From Blautia coccoides (GTDB taxonomy: Bacteria > Bacillota > Clostridia > Lachnospirales > Lachnospiraceae): a stretch of DNA of 64,000 nucleotides. This document shows, one piece after another, positions 45,014 to 53,694 of the stretch. Below the pieces are notes generated by a model, which saw nothing but the letters and a program-made list of their open reading frames with translations, had not been told where the DNA came from and searched no databases. Numbering within the stretch: the first letter of the stretch is position 1; every line of letters begins with the position of its first letter. Made by a program: the position numbers and the translations under genes. The DNA is taken from positions 3,568,501-3,632,500 of the forward strand of contig NZ_CP136422.1 in assembly GCF_034355335.1 (NCBI RefSeq). Direction: 5' to 3'.

Positions 45014-46614
45014 CACGATTCCTCCTTTTCTTCTGCACAGGGCTGAAGGCTTTCCTTATTCCTTCCAGCCATTGCAATAACTGCAAATATCACTGCAAAT
45101 AAGAGATATGTTCCAGCATACACCGGTGAAGCGGCAAATTCAACACTTGGCGCATGAATCAATCCGATAAATGCGCATGCTGCCGCTATCACAAAGGCCA
45201 CCGCTGCATTTTTCCACTTATGGTCTATGATAAAGATCAGGATACTGGAAAAAATGATAGCAATGAGCATGGAACCTTTTGACAGATCATAGAATCCGCC
45301 GGCCACCCCGGCACCTGCAAGATGCCCTGCGTCCACTGTCACTGTACTGACATCAAAGCCGATCCCCCCCGCGCTCAGCGCCTCGCCGATGGCATTCGTC
45401 GCCGCGGAGACTCCATTCTCAATCTTGCCGTACAAAAGCTCGAAGATAGGAATGGCTGTTGCCAATATCATAGCAGGATAATATTTCTTATCCACCACCT
45501 CAAAGGCCTGCGCACCTGTGGTCATAGCCACAAAGATCAGCAATACCAGCGTTGCACTGGCAGGTATGACAGATGTGGCGATGGCTACCAGCCCTGTCAG
45601 GCAAAGGATCAGATAAATGCCTCCTGTGAAAATTGCAAAGGAAGTTCCCGCTTTTGCCTTTTTCCAGGCCGGATGTCCCCAGTAACAGTTCATAGGAAAT
45701 GGATTTCCAAAAAGGGAGCCGATCAGGTTGCTGCACCCTGTTCCCAGCAGACAGATTTTTTTGTCATAATGCTCATCGCTCTGCTCCGCCTGTTCAATGG
45801 CCTGAAGCAGTGCCGTCACATCGGAAAATGCAAATGCCAGTACCAGCGGAAGAAATCCCAATGCCCCCTGGAAAGCTTCCCCGCCCAAAAGACCGATCTG
45901 CGGCAACGGCACATAGAATCCCACTGTCTTAAATGCCCCCGTGAATTCAGCTGGGTTCATGACACCTGTCGCCCAGGCGATAAGGGTTCCGATCCCCACC
46001 GCAATGAATGCCGGTGAGAACATTTTAGGTTTGATCTTTCCAAAGTTAAAAAACAGAAGAATAAATAAGGTTGGAATAATGACTATCGGATGGGCAAATC
46101 CGTCGCCCATGGATGCCATCAGCAGGAAGGCCATAGACCCTCCCACCAGGCCGCCCAGCATGGCCTGGCTTGGTACATGTTTCATAACAAACTTGATAAT
46201 AAAAGCAAATGCCAGAATGACCAGCGAGTAAATCACATTGACATTGACCGCCACCTTCCAGGCATAGATCGCATCCCCGGTGGCAAAATAAGTGGGCATG
46301 ATGATCGCATACAGCCACACAAAAAATGTTCCTGCACTGATTCCTCCCGGAAGTGCGGTAATGTTCTGATTTCCCGTCTTTTTCCCCAGGTATCTGGCGT
46401 AAAATGTGTTAAAAGCCAGAAGCAAAAATGCGGTAAATCCAATAGAAGATACAATTTTCCCAAAAATAATATCGTTCGGCATTGCCATAACACCGCTCAG
46501 GATACTGACACCCACCAGTATTTTTGTAAATCCGTCAAAGAAAACTCCGATGGTGGCATCAATATCACCGCTCTTAAACCATGGAATCTTCACTCCTTTG
46601 TTTTCCCCAGACAT
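45013..46614 (-). CDS. NCS2-like permease (xanthine/uracil permease superfamily), copy 2
   Basis: 533 residues with about 13-14 membrane helices. The block NITALPGGISAGTFF (about residue 83) and FPMNCYWGHPAWKKAKAG (about 315-332) are shared with the paralog at 53.7-55.2 kb (FPTSVYYGHPGWKKIGTR). The fold resembles UraA/UapA-type transporters that import nucleobase-like heterocycles with protons. Substrate is unknown. AGGAG precedes the ATG. It is now separated from the kinase-aldolase genes by the IS110 insertion. Confidence 0.75.
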   Translation of the reverse strand: MSGENKGVKIPWFKSGDIDATIGVFFDGFTKILVGVSILSGVMAMPNDIIFGKIVSSIGFTAFLLLAFNTFYARYLGKKTGNQNITALPGGISAGTFFVWLYAIIMPTYFATGDAIYAWKVAVNVNVIYSLVILAFAFIIKFVMKHVPSQAMLGGLVGGSMAFLLMASMGDGFAHPIVIIPTLFILLFFNFGKIKPKMFSPAFIAVGIGTLIAWATGVMNPAEFTGAFKTVGFYVPLPQIGLLGGEAFQGALGFLPLVLAFAFSDVTALLQAIEQAEQSDEHYDKKICLLGTGCSNLIGSLFGNPFPMNCYWGHPAWKKAKAGTSFAIFTGGIYLILCLTGLVAIATSVIPASATLVLLIFVAMTTGAQAFEVVDKKYYPAMILATAIPIFELLYGKIENGVSAATNAIGEALSAGGIGFDVSTVTVDAGHLAGAGVAGGFYDLSKGSMLIAIIFSSILIFIIDHKWKNAAVAFVIAAACAFIGLIHAPSVEFAASPVYAGTYLLFAVIFAVIAMAGRNKESLQPCAEEKEES

Positions 46615-46714
46615 CTTGTTCTCCTTCTCCTATTCTACTACAATATGTTTATGGTTAATATCCCTTACAGCCAGTAAGGAATTATCCATCTTGTTGCTTA
46701 AGCTGTATAATGAT

Positions 46715-46890
46715 GGAGCAATCGGTATATCGTCTTCCAATCTTGGACTTCGCGTCCGTAAATTAGACTGATAACCAGCTCCTCATTCGCAGCGTTCGTT
46801 TTATGCAGGTTGAATCGCCATAGGTGCATTCGCGTCACACCACAGTAGATTGAATAGGCAATGAGTAAAACTGGTATTTATCCATTGCAA
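46715..46890 (+). ncRNA. Candidate IS110 bridge RNA
   Basis: The upstream non-coding end folds into two loop domains. Domain 1: GGAGC (46715-46719) pairs with GCTCC (46778-46782), GTCT (46732) with AGAC (46765) and GGAC (46745) with GTCC (46754), leaving an internal loop. In it TAAATTAG (46759-46766) is the exact reverse complement of the target CTAATTTA (48239-48246). The opposite strand CAATCT matches the left target TAAGCT at four of six. Domain 2: TGCAGGTT (46804-46811) equals the donor end TGCAGGCT (48233-48240) with one wobble-compatible change. Guide logic follows that established for IS621. The 3' end is approximate. Confidence 0.75.
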
Positions 46891-46912
46891 TAATCTTAAG
46901 GAGTGACAATTT

Positions 46913-48121
46913 ATGAACGCAGTAGGTATCGATGTTTCAAAAGGTAAGAGTATGGTTGCTATCATGCGACCTTTCGGTGAAATTGTTTCCGCACCTTTCG
47001 AAATCAAACACACAGCCAGTGATATCCATTCACTTGTAGAACTCATCAACTCTGTTGAAGGGGAGTCCCGAATCGTGATGGAGCACACAGGACGTTATTA
47101 TGAAGTCCTCGCCCATCAGCTTTCAAAGGCAAATCTTTTCGTCAGTGCCATTAACCCAAAACTTATCAAAGACTTTGATAATGATTCTCTTCGTAAAGTG
47201 AAATCTGATAAAGCGGATGCTGTTAAGATTGCCCGATATGCTCTTGACAAATGGCAAAATCTTAAACAGTATAATGTTATGGATGAATTACGCAATCAGC
47301 TCAAAACCATGAACCGTCAGTTCGGCTTTTACATGAAGCACAAGACGGCTATGAAAAATAATCTTATCGGCATCCTTGACCAAACCTATCCTGGTGTTAA
47401 TACTTACTTTGACAGTCCTGCACGCAGTGACGGCAGCCAGAAATGGGTTGATTTTGCATCTACATACTGGCATGTGGACTGTGTCCGTAAAATGTCTCTG
47501 AATGCCTTTATCGACCATTATCAAAACTGGTGCAAACGTAAGAAGTACAACTTCAGCCAATCCAAAGCTGAGGAAATCTATGGAAAAGCAAAGGAACTTG
47601 TTCCTGTACTTCCTAAGGATGACATTACAAAGCTTATTATCAAGCAGGCTGTAAACCAGCTTAACAGTGCTTCTACAACCGTTGAATCACTACGCACACT
47701 TATGAATGAAACTGCATCCAAACTCCCAGAGTATCCTATTGTTATGGCGATGAAAGGGGTTGGTGCTTCGCTTGGTCCTCAATTGATGGCTGAGATTGGT
47801 GATGTTTCCCGTTTTACCCATAAAGGTGCTATTACTGCTTTTGCCGGTGTAGATCCCGGTGTTAATGAATCGGGAAGTTATGAACAAAAAAGTGTTCCAA
47901 CTTCAAAACGAGGCTCATCTGATCTTAGAAAGACTTTATTTCAGGTAATGGATGTCTTAATAAAAACACACCCACAGGATGATCCTGTGTATCAGTTCAT
48001 AGATAAGAAACGGGCACAAGGCAAGCCTTATTATGTCTATATGACTGCAGGTGCCAACAAGTTTCTAAGAATCTATTACGGACGAGTGAAAGAATATCTT
48101 TCATCTCTTCCAGAATCCTAA
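46913..48121 (+). CDS. IS110-family DEDD recombinase (transposase)
   Basis: 402 residues, apparently intact. The N-terminal RuvC-like DEDD domain shows VGIDVSKGKS (first Asp), IVMEHTGRYYE (Glu) and KSDKADAVKIARYAL (the closing Asp pair, about residue 100-110). The C-terminal IS116/IS110/IS902 domain reads VMAMKGVGASLGPQLMAEIG (about 280) and AFAGVDPGVNESGSY, which holds the catalytic serine. An AAGGAG site lies seven bases before the ATG. IS110 recombinases integrate a circular DNA intermediate guided by a bridge RNA encoded in the element end. It is the only plus-strand gene in this stretch. Confidence 0.93.
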   Translation: MNAVGIDVSKGKSMVAIMRPFGEIVSAPFEIKHTASDIHSLVELINSVEGESRIVMEHTGRYYEVLAHQLSKANLFVSAINPKLIKDFDNDSLRKVKSDKADAVKIARYALDKWQNLKQYNVMDELRNQLKTMNRQFGFYMKHKTAMKNNLIGILDQTYPGVNTYFDSPARSDGSQKWVDFASTYWHVDCVRKMSLNAFIDHYQNWCKRKKYNFSQSKAEEIYGKAKELVPVLPKDDITKLIIKQAVNQLNSASTTVESLRTLMNETASKLPEYPIVMAMKGVGASLGPQLMAEIGDVSRFTHKGAITAFAGVDPGVNESGSYEQKSVPTSKRGSSDLRKTLFQVMDVLIKTHPQDDPVYQFIDKKRAQGKPYYVYMTAGANKFLRIYYGRVKEYLSSLPES

Positions 48122-48138
48122 TCATCATTATAATTCTC

Positions 48139-48166
48139 AGACCAGCACTGGTGTGGTGGTCTTATT
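48139..48166 (+). terminator. Terminator of the IS110 transposase
   Basis: AGACCAGCAC, TGGT, GTGGTGGTCT followed by TATTTTG, 18 bases after the transposase stop. Confidence 0.65.
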
Positions 48167-48261
48167 TTGATACCTAATTTTCAACCTGTATAAAATTTTC
48201 AATGTTCTTCAATTTAGCCTTGACTTTTTATTTGCAGGCTAATTTAGCTGTCCCACTGTTC

Positions 48262-49218
48262 TCAATCCATAAAATCATAATGGAAGCGGTAACGGAAGTA
48301 CGCAAAATATTCATTATACATATGGATGGACAGTATCTTTGCATGCGGATGTGATTCCGCTGAAAATCCTTTATCTGCCTTTCCCAGAGTCATAGTATCC
48401 CCGCCGCCGATATAGACCGCGGAAAGATTCAGGAAAAATTCGTCCATCAGCCTCTTTTTCACAAGAAAATGGCCGTACCCCGGGGATTCAATCAGCAGCC
48501 TGTCGATCCCGATTCTCTTTAATATCTGCATCGTTACCGGAGAATCCGGAAAACTGCCTTCCCCTGTCACAAGGATGGGAAGCACTCCGCTGCCCGCTTT
48601 TGACATTTTTTCCTTCAGAACTTTCTCTCCGTCTTCCTGTACTGCCACCAGATATTCTCCCTTAAAATTCTCTTTTATATAGGCCAGCCCGTTTGGTGAG
48701 GTCACCATCATACAAGGAATCTCTCTGCTTTTTAGCAGGGCATGGTCCAGGGGCACATCACGCGCATCCAAAGTCATGACAATATTCAGAGGTATCTTTG
48801 GCAGCCCTGCCGCACTCCTGGCACTCTCAATCTCATCATCCATGCAGTACATGGCATAATCCGCGTCCGTCTTCATAGAATTGCCCCCGATAATGGCTGC
48901 ATCGCAGGTGCCTCTCAGGGCATTCAATATCCAGAAATCCGTATCCTTTCCGCCCCCGGCCATCATATTTTTTCCCGCAACATAGAATGCACTGGGCTTA
49001 TCCGCATATGCCAGTTTCCCGTCAATGGATGTGACGAATGAAGAAAAAATATACGGTCTGTCCTCAAGCGGTTCCGGGAATGTCAGTTCACTGCCATACA
49101 CAGTTCTAATCTTCTCTGAAGGCACTGGGGTATGCGAATAGCTGTCCAGTTCCCCGCTCCTGAAAATCTGTCTGATCTGAATCTCTTCCGCCTGAAACGG
49201 AATCTTATCCAAACTCAT
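48262..49218 (-). CDS. RibD C-terminal (DHFR-fold) reductase, copy 2
   Basis: 318 residues from the ATG at 49218 (AGGAGG upstream). The DHFR-like pyrimidine reductase core reads FSSFVTSIDGKLAYADK (about residues 54-70), TDFWILNALRGTCDAAIIGG (NADPH-binding) and LLIESPGYGHFLVKKRLMDE (about 262-281). In riboflavin synthesis this domain reduces the ribosyl group of a pyrimidine intermediate. It is stand-alone, lacks the deaminase half, and is longer than usual. A paralog of nearly equal length lies at 52.6-53.6 kb. Both belong to the kinase-dehydrogenase-aldolase operon, so a biosynthetic riboflavin role is unlikely. IS110 sits 22 bases beyond its stop. Confidence 0.82.
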   Translation of the reverse strand: MSLDKIPFQAEEIQIRQIFRSGELDSYSHTPVPSEKIRTVYGSELTFPEPLEDRPYIFSSFVTSIDGKLAYADKPSAFYVAGKNMMAGGGKDTDFWILNALRGTCDAAIIGGNSMKTDADYAMYCMDDEIESARSAAGLPKIPLNIVMTLDARDVPLDHALLKSREIPCMMVTSPNGLAYIKENFKGEYLVAVQEDGEKVLKEKMSKAGSGVLPILVTGEGSFPDSPVTMQILKRIGIDRLLIESPGYGHFLVKKRLMDEFFLNLSAVYIGGGDTMTLGKADKGFSAESHPHAKILSIHMYNEYFAYFRYRFHYDFMD

Positions 49219-49243
49219 TCTCTTACTCCTCCTGTCTGTGGTT

Positions 49244-50686
49244 TTAAAGTGCCTCTGTTTCGGCATCCAGCTTCACCAGGGTTTCCCGAAGCTCCTGATA
49301 TTTTTCATATAATTTCCGGTATCTTCTGGTTCTCTCCTCATCTGGTTTTATCACCTGGCTGTCGCCGAACCATGTCTCTGTCAGTTCGCTGTAACTCTTC
49401 ACTGCCCCGCTTCCGTATCCTGCCAAAAATGCGGCGCCTAAAGCGGTGGAACTCTTTGGATTATAGTGCAGTTCTCTTCCGATGACATCTGCAAACATCT
49501 GACAGATTTCTCTGGAATTTGCCCCGCCTCCGAAAATATTGATCTGTTTTACGGGCAGGTTAAAATTCCTGATATTGGAACAGGCATTATAGGCGATTCC
49601 CTCCAGCATGGCGTGATACAGATGATACTGTGTATGGCATCCCCGGTATCCCAGCATGAACTCTGCATCCGGTCCGAAAAAGGATGCCTCTGTCTGCAGT
49701 TTGTAATGTGGGAAATACCAAAGCCCGTCCGTTCCCGGCTCAATCTCATCCAAATGGGAATTCAGTTCCTCCCAGTCCTCATATCTCAGATTCTTTCTCA
49801 GATGCAGGATACTCTCCCCAAAGGAAAAAATCCGTCCTGCAAAATGCCCTTTCTTCTCTCCATAATGAGGAACATCTACATATTCTTCCGGAGAGTTCTC
49901 TGCATACATGGAAGTCCCTGAGGTTCCCAGATATATCATAAAATGTCCCGCATTGTAGGCTCCGCCCCCCAGCATAGAGGCAAAGGTATCCCCTACTCCG
50001 GCAATGACCTGTGTATTGACGGAAAGTCCTGTCTCCTCTGCCGCAGACTGGGACACACAGCCGATCACAGCGTTTGCCGGCTTTAACTGCGGAAAGATAT
50101 CTGCCGGAAGACCGAATACCCGGGCCGCCTCCTCATTCCACGCCAGCTTCTCCTCATCGAACATTCCCCCCACCATGGAAGCTGCATCATAATCCATGGT
50201 ACTGTCTCCGGTGAGTCTGTATCCGATATATCCATGGGGCACAAATACTTTGCTGATCTTTTTGAAATTCTCCGGCTCATGTGCTTTTACCCAAAGGATC
50301 TTGGGCAGCATGTGCCCGTGTGTGACTGCAGGGCTCAGCTTCTCCTGTATCTCCTGGAGCTCATGCTCTGCCCTGACATCTGTGTGCAGCATGGCACTGC
50401 GGACAGCATTCCCCTCCCTGTCCACAGCACACAATGCAGGGATCAGTCCGGTGACTCCCACAGCCCGGATCTGCTCTGCGGACACATTCTCTTTTTCAAG
50501 AAAACAGGATACCGCCTGGCAGAATTCCTCCCACCACATTTCCATGCTCTCTTCCTGCCAGCCGGGATATTTCACCTGGATATCATGTTCTCTCTGAAAT
50601 TTCTCTACTACATTTCCCTGAAGGTCTGTGAGCACTGCCTTGGAGCTCAGTGTCCCGATATCAAACCCTATTAAATACCCTTCCAT
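49244..50686 (-). CDS. FGGY-family carbohydrate kinase
   Basis: 480 residues from the ATG at 50686. The N-terminal phosphate loop is IGFDIGTLSSKAVLTD and the metal/substrate region VGVTGLIPALCAVD (about 80). IAGVGDTFASMLGGGAYNAG (about 255) and the C-terminal signature NIFGGGANSREICQMFADV (about 388-406) are typical of xylulokinase-type FGGY kinases. It phosphorylates a sugar, polyol or ketose. In this operon it would act before the class I aldolase. The specific substrate is not assigned. AI-2 kinase LsrK belongs to the same family and is an alternative. Confidence 0.88.
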   Translation of the reverse strand: MEGYLIGFDIGTLSSKAVLTDLQGNVVEKFQREHDIQVKYPGWQEESMEMWWEEFCQAVSCFLEKENVSAEQIRAVGVTGLIPALCAVDREGNAVRSAMLHTDVRAEHELQEIQEKLSPAVTHGHMLPKILWVKAHEPENFKKISKVFVPHGYIGYRLTGDSTMDYDAASMVGGMFDEEKLAWNEEAARVFGLPADIFPQLKPANAVIGCVSQSAAEETGLSVNTQVIAGVGDTFASMLGGGAYNAGHFMIYLGTSGTSMYAENSPEEYVDVPHYGEKKGHFAGRIFSFGESILHLRKNLRYEDWEELNSHLDEIEPGTDGLWYFPHYKLQTEASFFGPDAEFMLGYRGCHTQYHLYHAMLEGIAYNACSNIRNFNLPVKQINIFGGGANSREICQMFADVIGRELHYNPKSSTALGAAFLAGYGSGAVKSYSELTETWFGDSQVIKPDEERTRRYRKLYEKYQELRETLVKLDAETEAL

Positions 50687-50744
50687 ACTACATTTTCCTT
50701 TCCTGAAACATTCATCCTGATCTATACGGTCCTGACGGAGCCTC

Positions 50745-51773
50745 TCAGTCCATGAGCACAACGGGACGGTAAGACGAAACCTGTCTCGCCTCAATGAGGG
50801 CGTCCTCAATCTTTTCAAAGGGGAATCTGGATGTAATCAGGCGGTCCAGAGGCAGTTCTTTTAAGCTCAAAAGCTCTGCGGCAACACGGATAGTCTCTTT
50901 TGTATGCTTGGTCACACCTGTGATCGTAATCTCCTTATAATGGAACCATTTCGGATTAACGGTAAAGGAATCGTTGGGGCCTGTACCTCCGTAGATGACC
51001 AGAGTGCCGCGGATGGCCAGTGCCTGGATAGCTCCCTCGATTGCCGCTTTTCCCCCTGCCGTGAAAAAAGCCTTCTCCACACCTCTGCCGTCTGTGATCT
51101 CCTCAACTGTTTTTTGAAGATCTTGTTCCAGAGGATTGACCACATGATCGGCACCAAACTCCAGAGCTTTCTTTCTTCTCTCCTCAGACGGTTCGCTTAC
51201 GATCACCTTTGCACCCCTGAGCTTTGCCAGAAGGATATGGATCACCCCCATGGCACCGGCGCCGCAGATCAGCGCATAATCTCCGCTTCCGATTCCAGAC
51301 ATATTCATGCTGTGTGTCACACAGGCCAGAGGTTCTGCCAGAATTCCCCGCTCAAATGGTACGCTCTCGTCGATTTTAAACACTTCATATCCCTTGGCAA
51401 TGAATTTGTCCGCAAATCCGCCGGGTCCGTCCACGCCAGGAATTTTCTGTACATCTTTTGCATTTTCACACTGGTTGTCATATCCCTTTCTGCAGTAATA
51501 GCACTCACCGCAGCGCGTCAGACTGAGGACGATCACTTTGTCACCGGGTTTCAGCTTCTGCGCTACTTTGCTCCCTGCTTTTTCCACAACGCCGCAGATT
51601 TCATGGCCGCCTGCAAAGGGAAATCCCTGGGATTTGCCATAATAATATCCCTGTTCAAAGGTACAGATGCCCACTGCCTTGACGTCTATAAGCACCTCAT
51701 CCTCCTGCATTTCGGGCAGTGTCACATCTATCATCTCTATTTTGCCAGGTTCCGGCATAATTGCTGCTCTCAT
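50745..51773 (-). CDS. Zinc-dependent medium-chain alcohol/polyol dehydrogenase
   Basis: 342 residues. The structural zinc lobe is CGECYYCRKGYDNQC (about residues 92-106). Catalytic zinc ligands appear in VGICTFEQGYY and GGHEICGVVEKAG (about 55-67). The Rossmann site is CGAGAMGVIHILLAKLRG (about 170). It oxidises a secondary alcohol or polyol with NAD(P). AGGAGG precedes the ATG. It lies between the aldolase and kinase genes on one strand, supporting a dehydrogenase-kinase-aldolase route for a polyol or sugar acid. Confidence 0.9.
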   Translation of the reverse strand: MRAAIMPEPGKIEMIDVTLPEMQEDEVLIDVKAVGICTFEQGYYYGKSQGFPFAGGHEICGVVEKAGSKVAQKLKPGDKVIVLSLTRCGECYYCRKGYDNQCENAKDVQKIPGVDGPGGFADKFIAKGYEVFKIDESVPFERGILAEPLACVTHSMNMSGIGSGDYALICGAGAMGVIHILLAKLRGAKVIVSEPSEERRKKALEFGADHVVNPLEQDLQKTVEEITDGRGVEKAFFTAGGKAAIEGAIQALAIRGTLVIYGGTGPNDSFTVNPKWFHYKEITITGVTKHTKETIRVAAELLSLKELPLDRLITSRFPFEKIEDALIEARQVSSYRPVVLMD

Positions 51774-51792
51774 ATTCTTCTCCTCCTGCTTT

Positions 51793-52575
51793 TTATCCTC
51801 TTAAAATTTCATAAGCTTCCTCTACTGACACATTTCTGTGGATAATGGCAGAAAGTGCTCTGGTCATGCGCACCGTATTGCCTCCGCCCCAGACATTCCT
51901 TCCAATCGCCACACCGCTTGCACCTGCATCCATAGCTGCCTTTATGGATGCCAGGAACTCTTTTTCGTCATCTGTCTTCGCGCCGCCCAGAACAACCAGA
52001 GGCACGAATGTCTCATCCACGACTCTTTCAAATCCCGGTGCATATCCCACTTTCATGAAGTCGCATCCTATCTCGCAGGCGATCCTTGCGCCTCTCGCAA
52101 TATTATCCAGAGTCTTGAACTCTTTTCCTGCATCGAATCCGCCCGGTACCGGCTCAGAACATACCGGCATTCCTATGCTGTCACAGTAAGCAATAGCCTC
52201 GGCCAGATGCGGATATGTCGGTTCCTCCACACCTATACCCTGTCCCACATTTACCATAACCGCGTCTGCTCCCATACGCAGGGCATATTCCGCATCAAAT
52301 ACAAGTCGGCTGTCATGCCCCTGTCCCATATAAGTGGGAGGCAGGTCCAGTCTGGCTATATATCCCAGCGGTGCCAGCTCTTTCGCAAACTTTCTGGCAA
52401 CTCCAAAGTTGCACAACACCGCGTCTGCCCCACCCTCTGCAATCTGGCTCAAAGTCTCACCGGGATGTTCCAAACCGGCTGATGCACCGTTAAAAGTACC
52501 GTGGTCCATGGCAACGATCAGCGCTTTTCCATCCTCTTTAAATATGTGGCTCATTCTTCTTGTTTTCAAATTCAT
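51793..52575 (-). CDS. Class I aldolase (DeoC/FbaB/LsrF family)
   Basis: 260 residues, a TIM barrel. ALIVAMDHGTFNG (about residues 18-30) is the family phosphate-side motif. CDFMKVGYAPGF (about 170) carries the Schiff-base lysine. VVLGGAKTDDE (about 195) and GASGVAIGRNVWGG (about 228-241) form the phosphate-binding end. It would cleave a ketose phosphate into two carbonyl fragments. Length and motifs match the FbaB/LsrF branch, not class II aldolases. Placed 19 bases before the dehydrogenase gene in the operon. Confidence 0.88.
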   Translation of the reverse strand: MNLKTRRMSHIFKEDGKALIVAMDHGTFNGASAGLEHPGETLSQIAEGGADAVLCNFGVARKFAKELAPLGYIARLDLPPTYMGQGHDSRLVFDAEYALRMGADAVMVNVGQGIGVEEPTYPHLAEAIAYCDSIGMPVCSEPVPGGFDAGKEFKTLDNIARGARIACEIGCDFMKVGYAPGFERVVDETFVPLVVLGGAKTDDEKEFLASIKAAMDAGASGVAIGRNVWGGGNTVRMTRALSAIIHRNVSVEEAYEILRG

Positions 52576-52613
52576 ACTATCGTATCCTTTCTGTATTTCC
52601 CATTCGGGTGTTT

Positions 52614-53573
52614 TTATTTTTCTGTTGCAGGGTAAATCATCCTGTATCTTGTATAGAAGAAATGGGGACTGTGTATATGCATAGTCACAATTTCACTGTG
52701 TGGGTGGCTGGTAGACGGGAAGGACTGGCTGGATGTGCCGATTCCTGTAGCCTGTCCGCCTACAAACACACAGGAAGTATTGATAAATATTTCATCCAGA
52801 ACCCCTTCACGCATCATGTGGTGACAGTATGTTGGAGATTCCACCAATACCTTTTCCATTCCCATGGCTCTCAGCACTTTCATGATCTCTGTAGTATCTG
52901 TGTCAGAACCTTCTCCTGTCACCAAAACTGCAATCTTACCCAGATTTTCTTCTGTCAAACAGCGGATTTCTTTTCTGTCAGCCTCACTGTCTGCTGTTGG
53001 AAGCTTATAATAAGGTTTGTTGATCTCCTTTTTCAGGTTCTCGAACCCATTGGGGGAAGTTGCGATCACCACCGGAACCTCTTCCTGTCCAAAAACAGGA
53101 TTTCCAAAGGGTATTTTCCTGCCGGATGTAGTCACAATAACCGTCCAGGGGGCCAGGGGCCTTCCATTTTCAGTTCTGGCCTGCAGCAGATCCGGGTCAT
53201 AGGCACTGCCCGAATATTCCGGCTCTTTGATCAGTGTGCCGCTGCCGATAATGATTCCGTCACAGTTGGCTCTCAGAAGATTGAGGACCCAGAAATCAGC
53301 AGTTGCGCCGTCTTTATCCAGCATATTGGTCTTTGCAATCATGGGTCCCACTTCATTGTCTTCAAAGGCAATCTTCCCGTCCACGGACATAACATAAGAT
53401 GCGTAAGTAAGCGGCCTCTCTTTTGGTGTCTCCCCAAACATCAGCTTTCCGTACACTCTGTCCGTCTTCTTGCAGGGAAGACCTTCTTTTACATACCCCA
53501 TTTTTTCCGTATTGTCATAAATCTTTTTTAATTCAATGGGTTTTTCATCAAATTGAATCTGTGGTATTGCCAT
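52614..53573 (-). CDS. RibD C-terminal (DHFR-fold) reductase, copy 1
   Basis: 319 residues. It parallels the protein at 48.3-49.2 kb along its length: YASYVMSVDGKIAFEDNE, ADFWVLNLLRANCDGIIIGS, VTGEGSDTDTTEIMKVLRAM and VESPTYCHHMMREGVLDE. It should bind NADPH and reduce a ribosyl-like or pteridine/pyrimidine-like substrate. Two diverged copies in one operon suggest two successive or stereochemically distinct reductions, or a heterodimer. GGAGAAGG lies before the ATG. Not accompanied by any other riboflavin gene. Confidence 0.82.
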   Translation of the reverse strand: MAIPQIQFDEKPIELKKIYDNTEKMGYVKEGLPCKKTDRVYGKLMFGETPKERPLTYASYVMSVDGKIAFEDNEVGPMIAKTNMLDKDGATADFWVLNLLRANCDGIIIGSGTLIKEPEYSGSAYDPDLLQARTENGRPLAPWTVIVTTSGRKIPFGNPVFGQEEVPVVIATSPNGFENLKKEINKPYYKLPTADSEADRKEIRCLTEENLGKIAVLVTGEGSDTDTTEIMKVLRAMGMEKVLVESPTYCHHMMREGVLDEIFINTSCVFVGGQATGIGTSSQSFPSTSHPHSEIVTMHIHSPHFFYTRYRMIYPATEK

Positions 53574-53694
53574 AGTACCTTCTCCTTTTCCTTGTACATT
53601 CTTTTATATTATCACAAGAACCTTCCGGTTCCTGCCTTTATCTGCAACAGCCTTTATCCGGGCGTCCCCTTGCAAAAGGCCGGTTACATTCCAT

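Larger units (their letters stand above)
46703..48240 (+). mobile_element. Intact IS110-family insertion sequence with resolved ends
   Basis: Ends were placed by the shared CT core (46703-46704 and 48239-48240). Joining the ends as in the circular intermediate gives TTGACT (48220-48225), 16 bases, TATAAT (46706-46711), a consensus-like promoter that exists only in the circle; IS110 elements are known to do this. The pre-insertion target would read TTAAG-CT-AATTTAG. There are no terminal inverted repeats, as expected. It lies antisense to the surrounding minus-strand genes and splits the region 4 locus. Length is about 1,538 bp. Confidence 0.82.

Noticed and set aside
49244..52575. AI-2 (lsr) processing locus
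   Set aside because: The kinase and aldolase are in families that include LsrK and LsrF, but there is no LsrG, LsrR or ABC importer; kept only as an alternative.
52560..53531. 323-codon plus-strand frame
   Set aside because: Antisense to the RibD-like reductase; composition and lack of start signal indicate a shadow.
48262..53573. Riboflavin biosynthesis assignment for the two RibD-like genes
   Set aside because: No deaminase half, no ribA, ribB, ribE or ribH nearby, and the operon holds kinase, dehydrogenase and aldolase; a catabolic role fits better.
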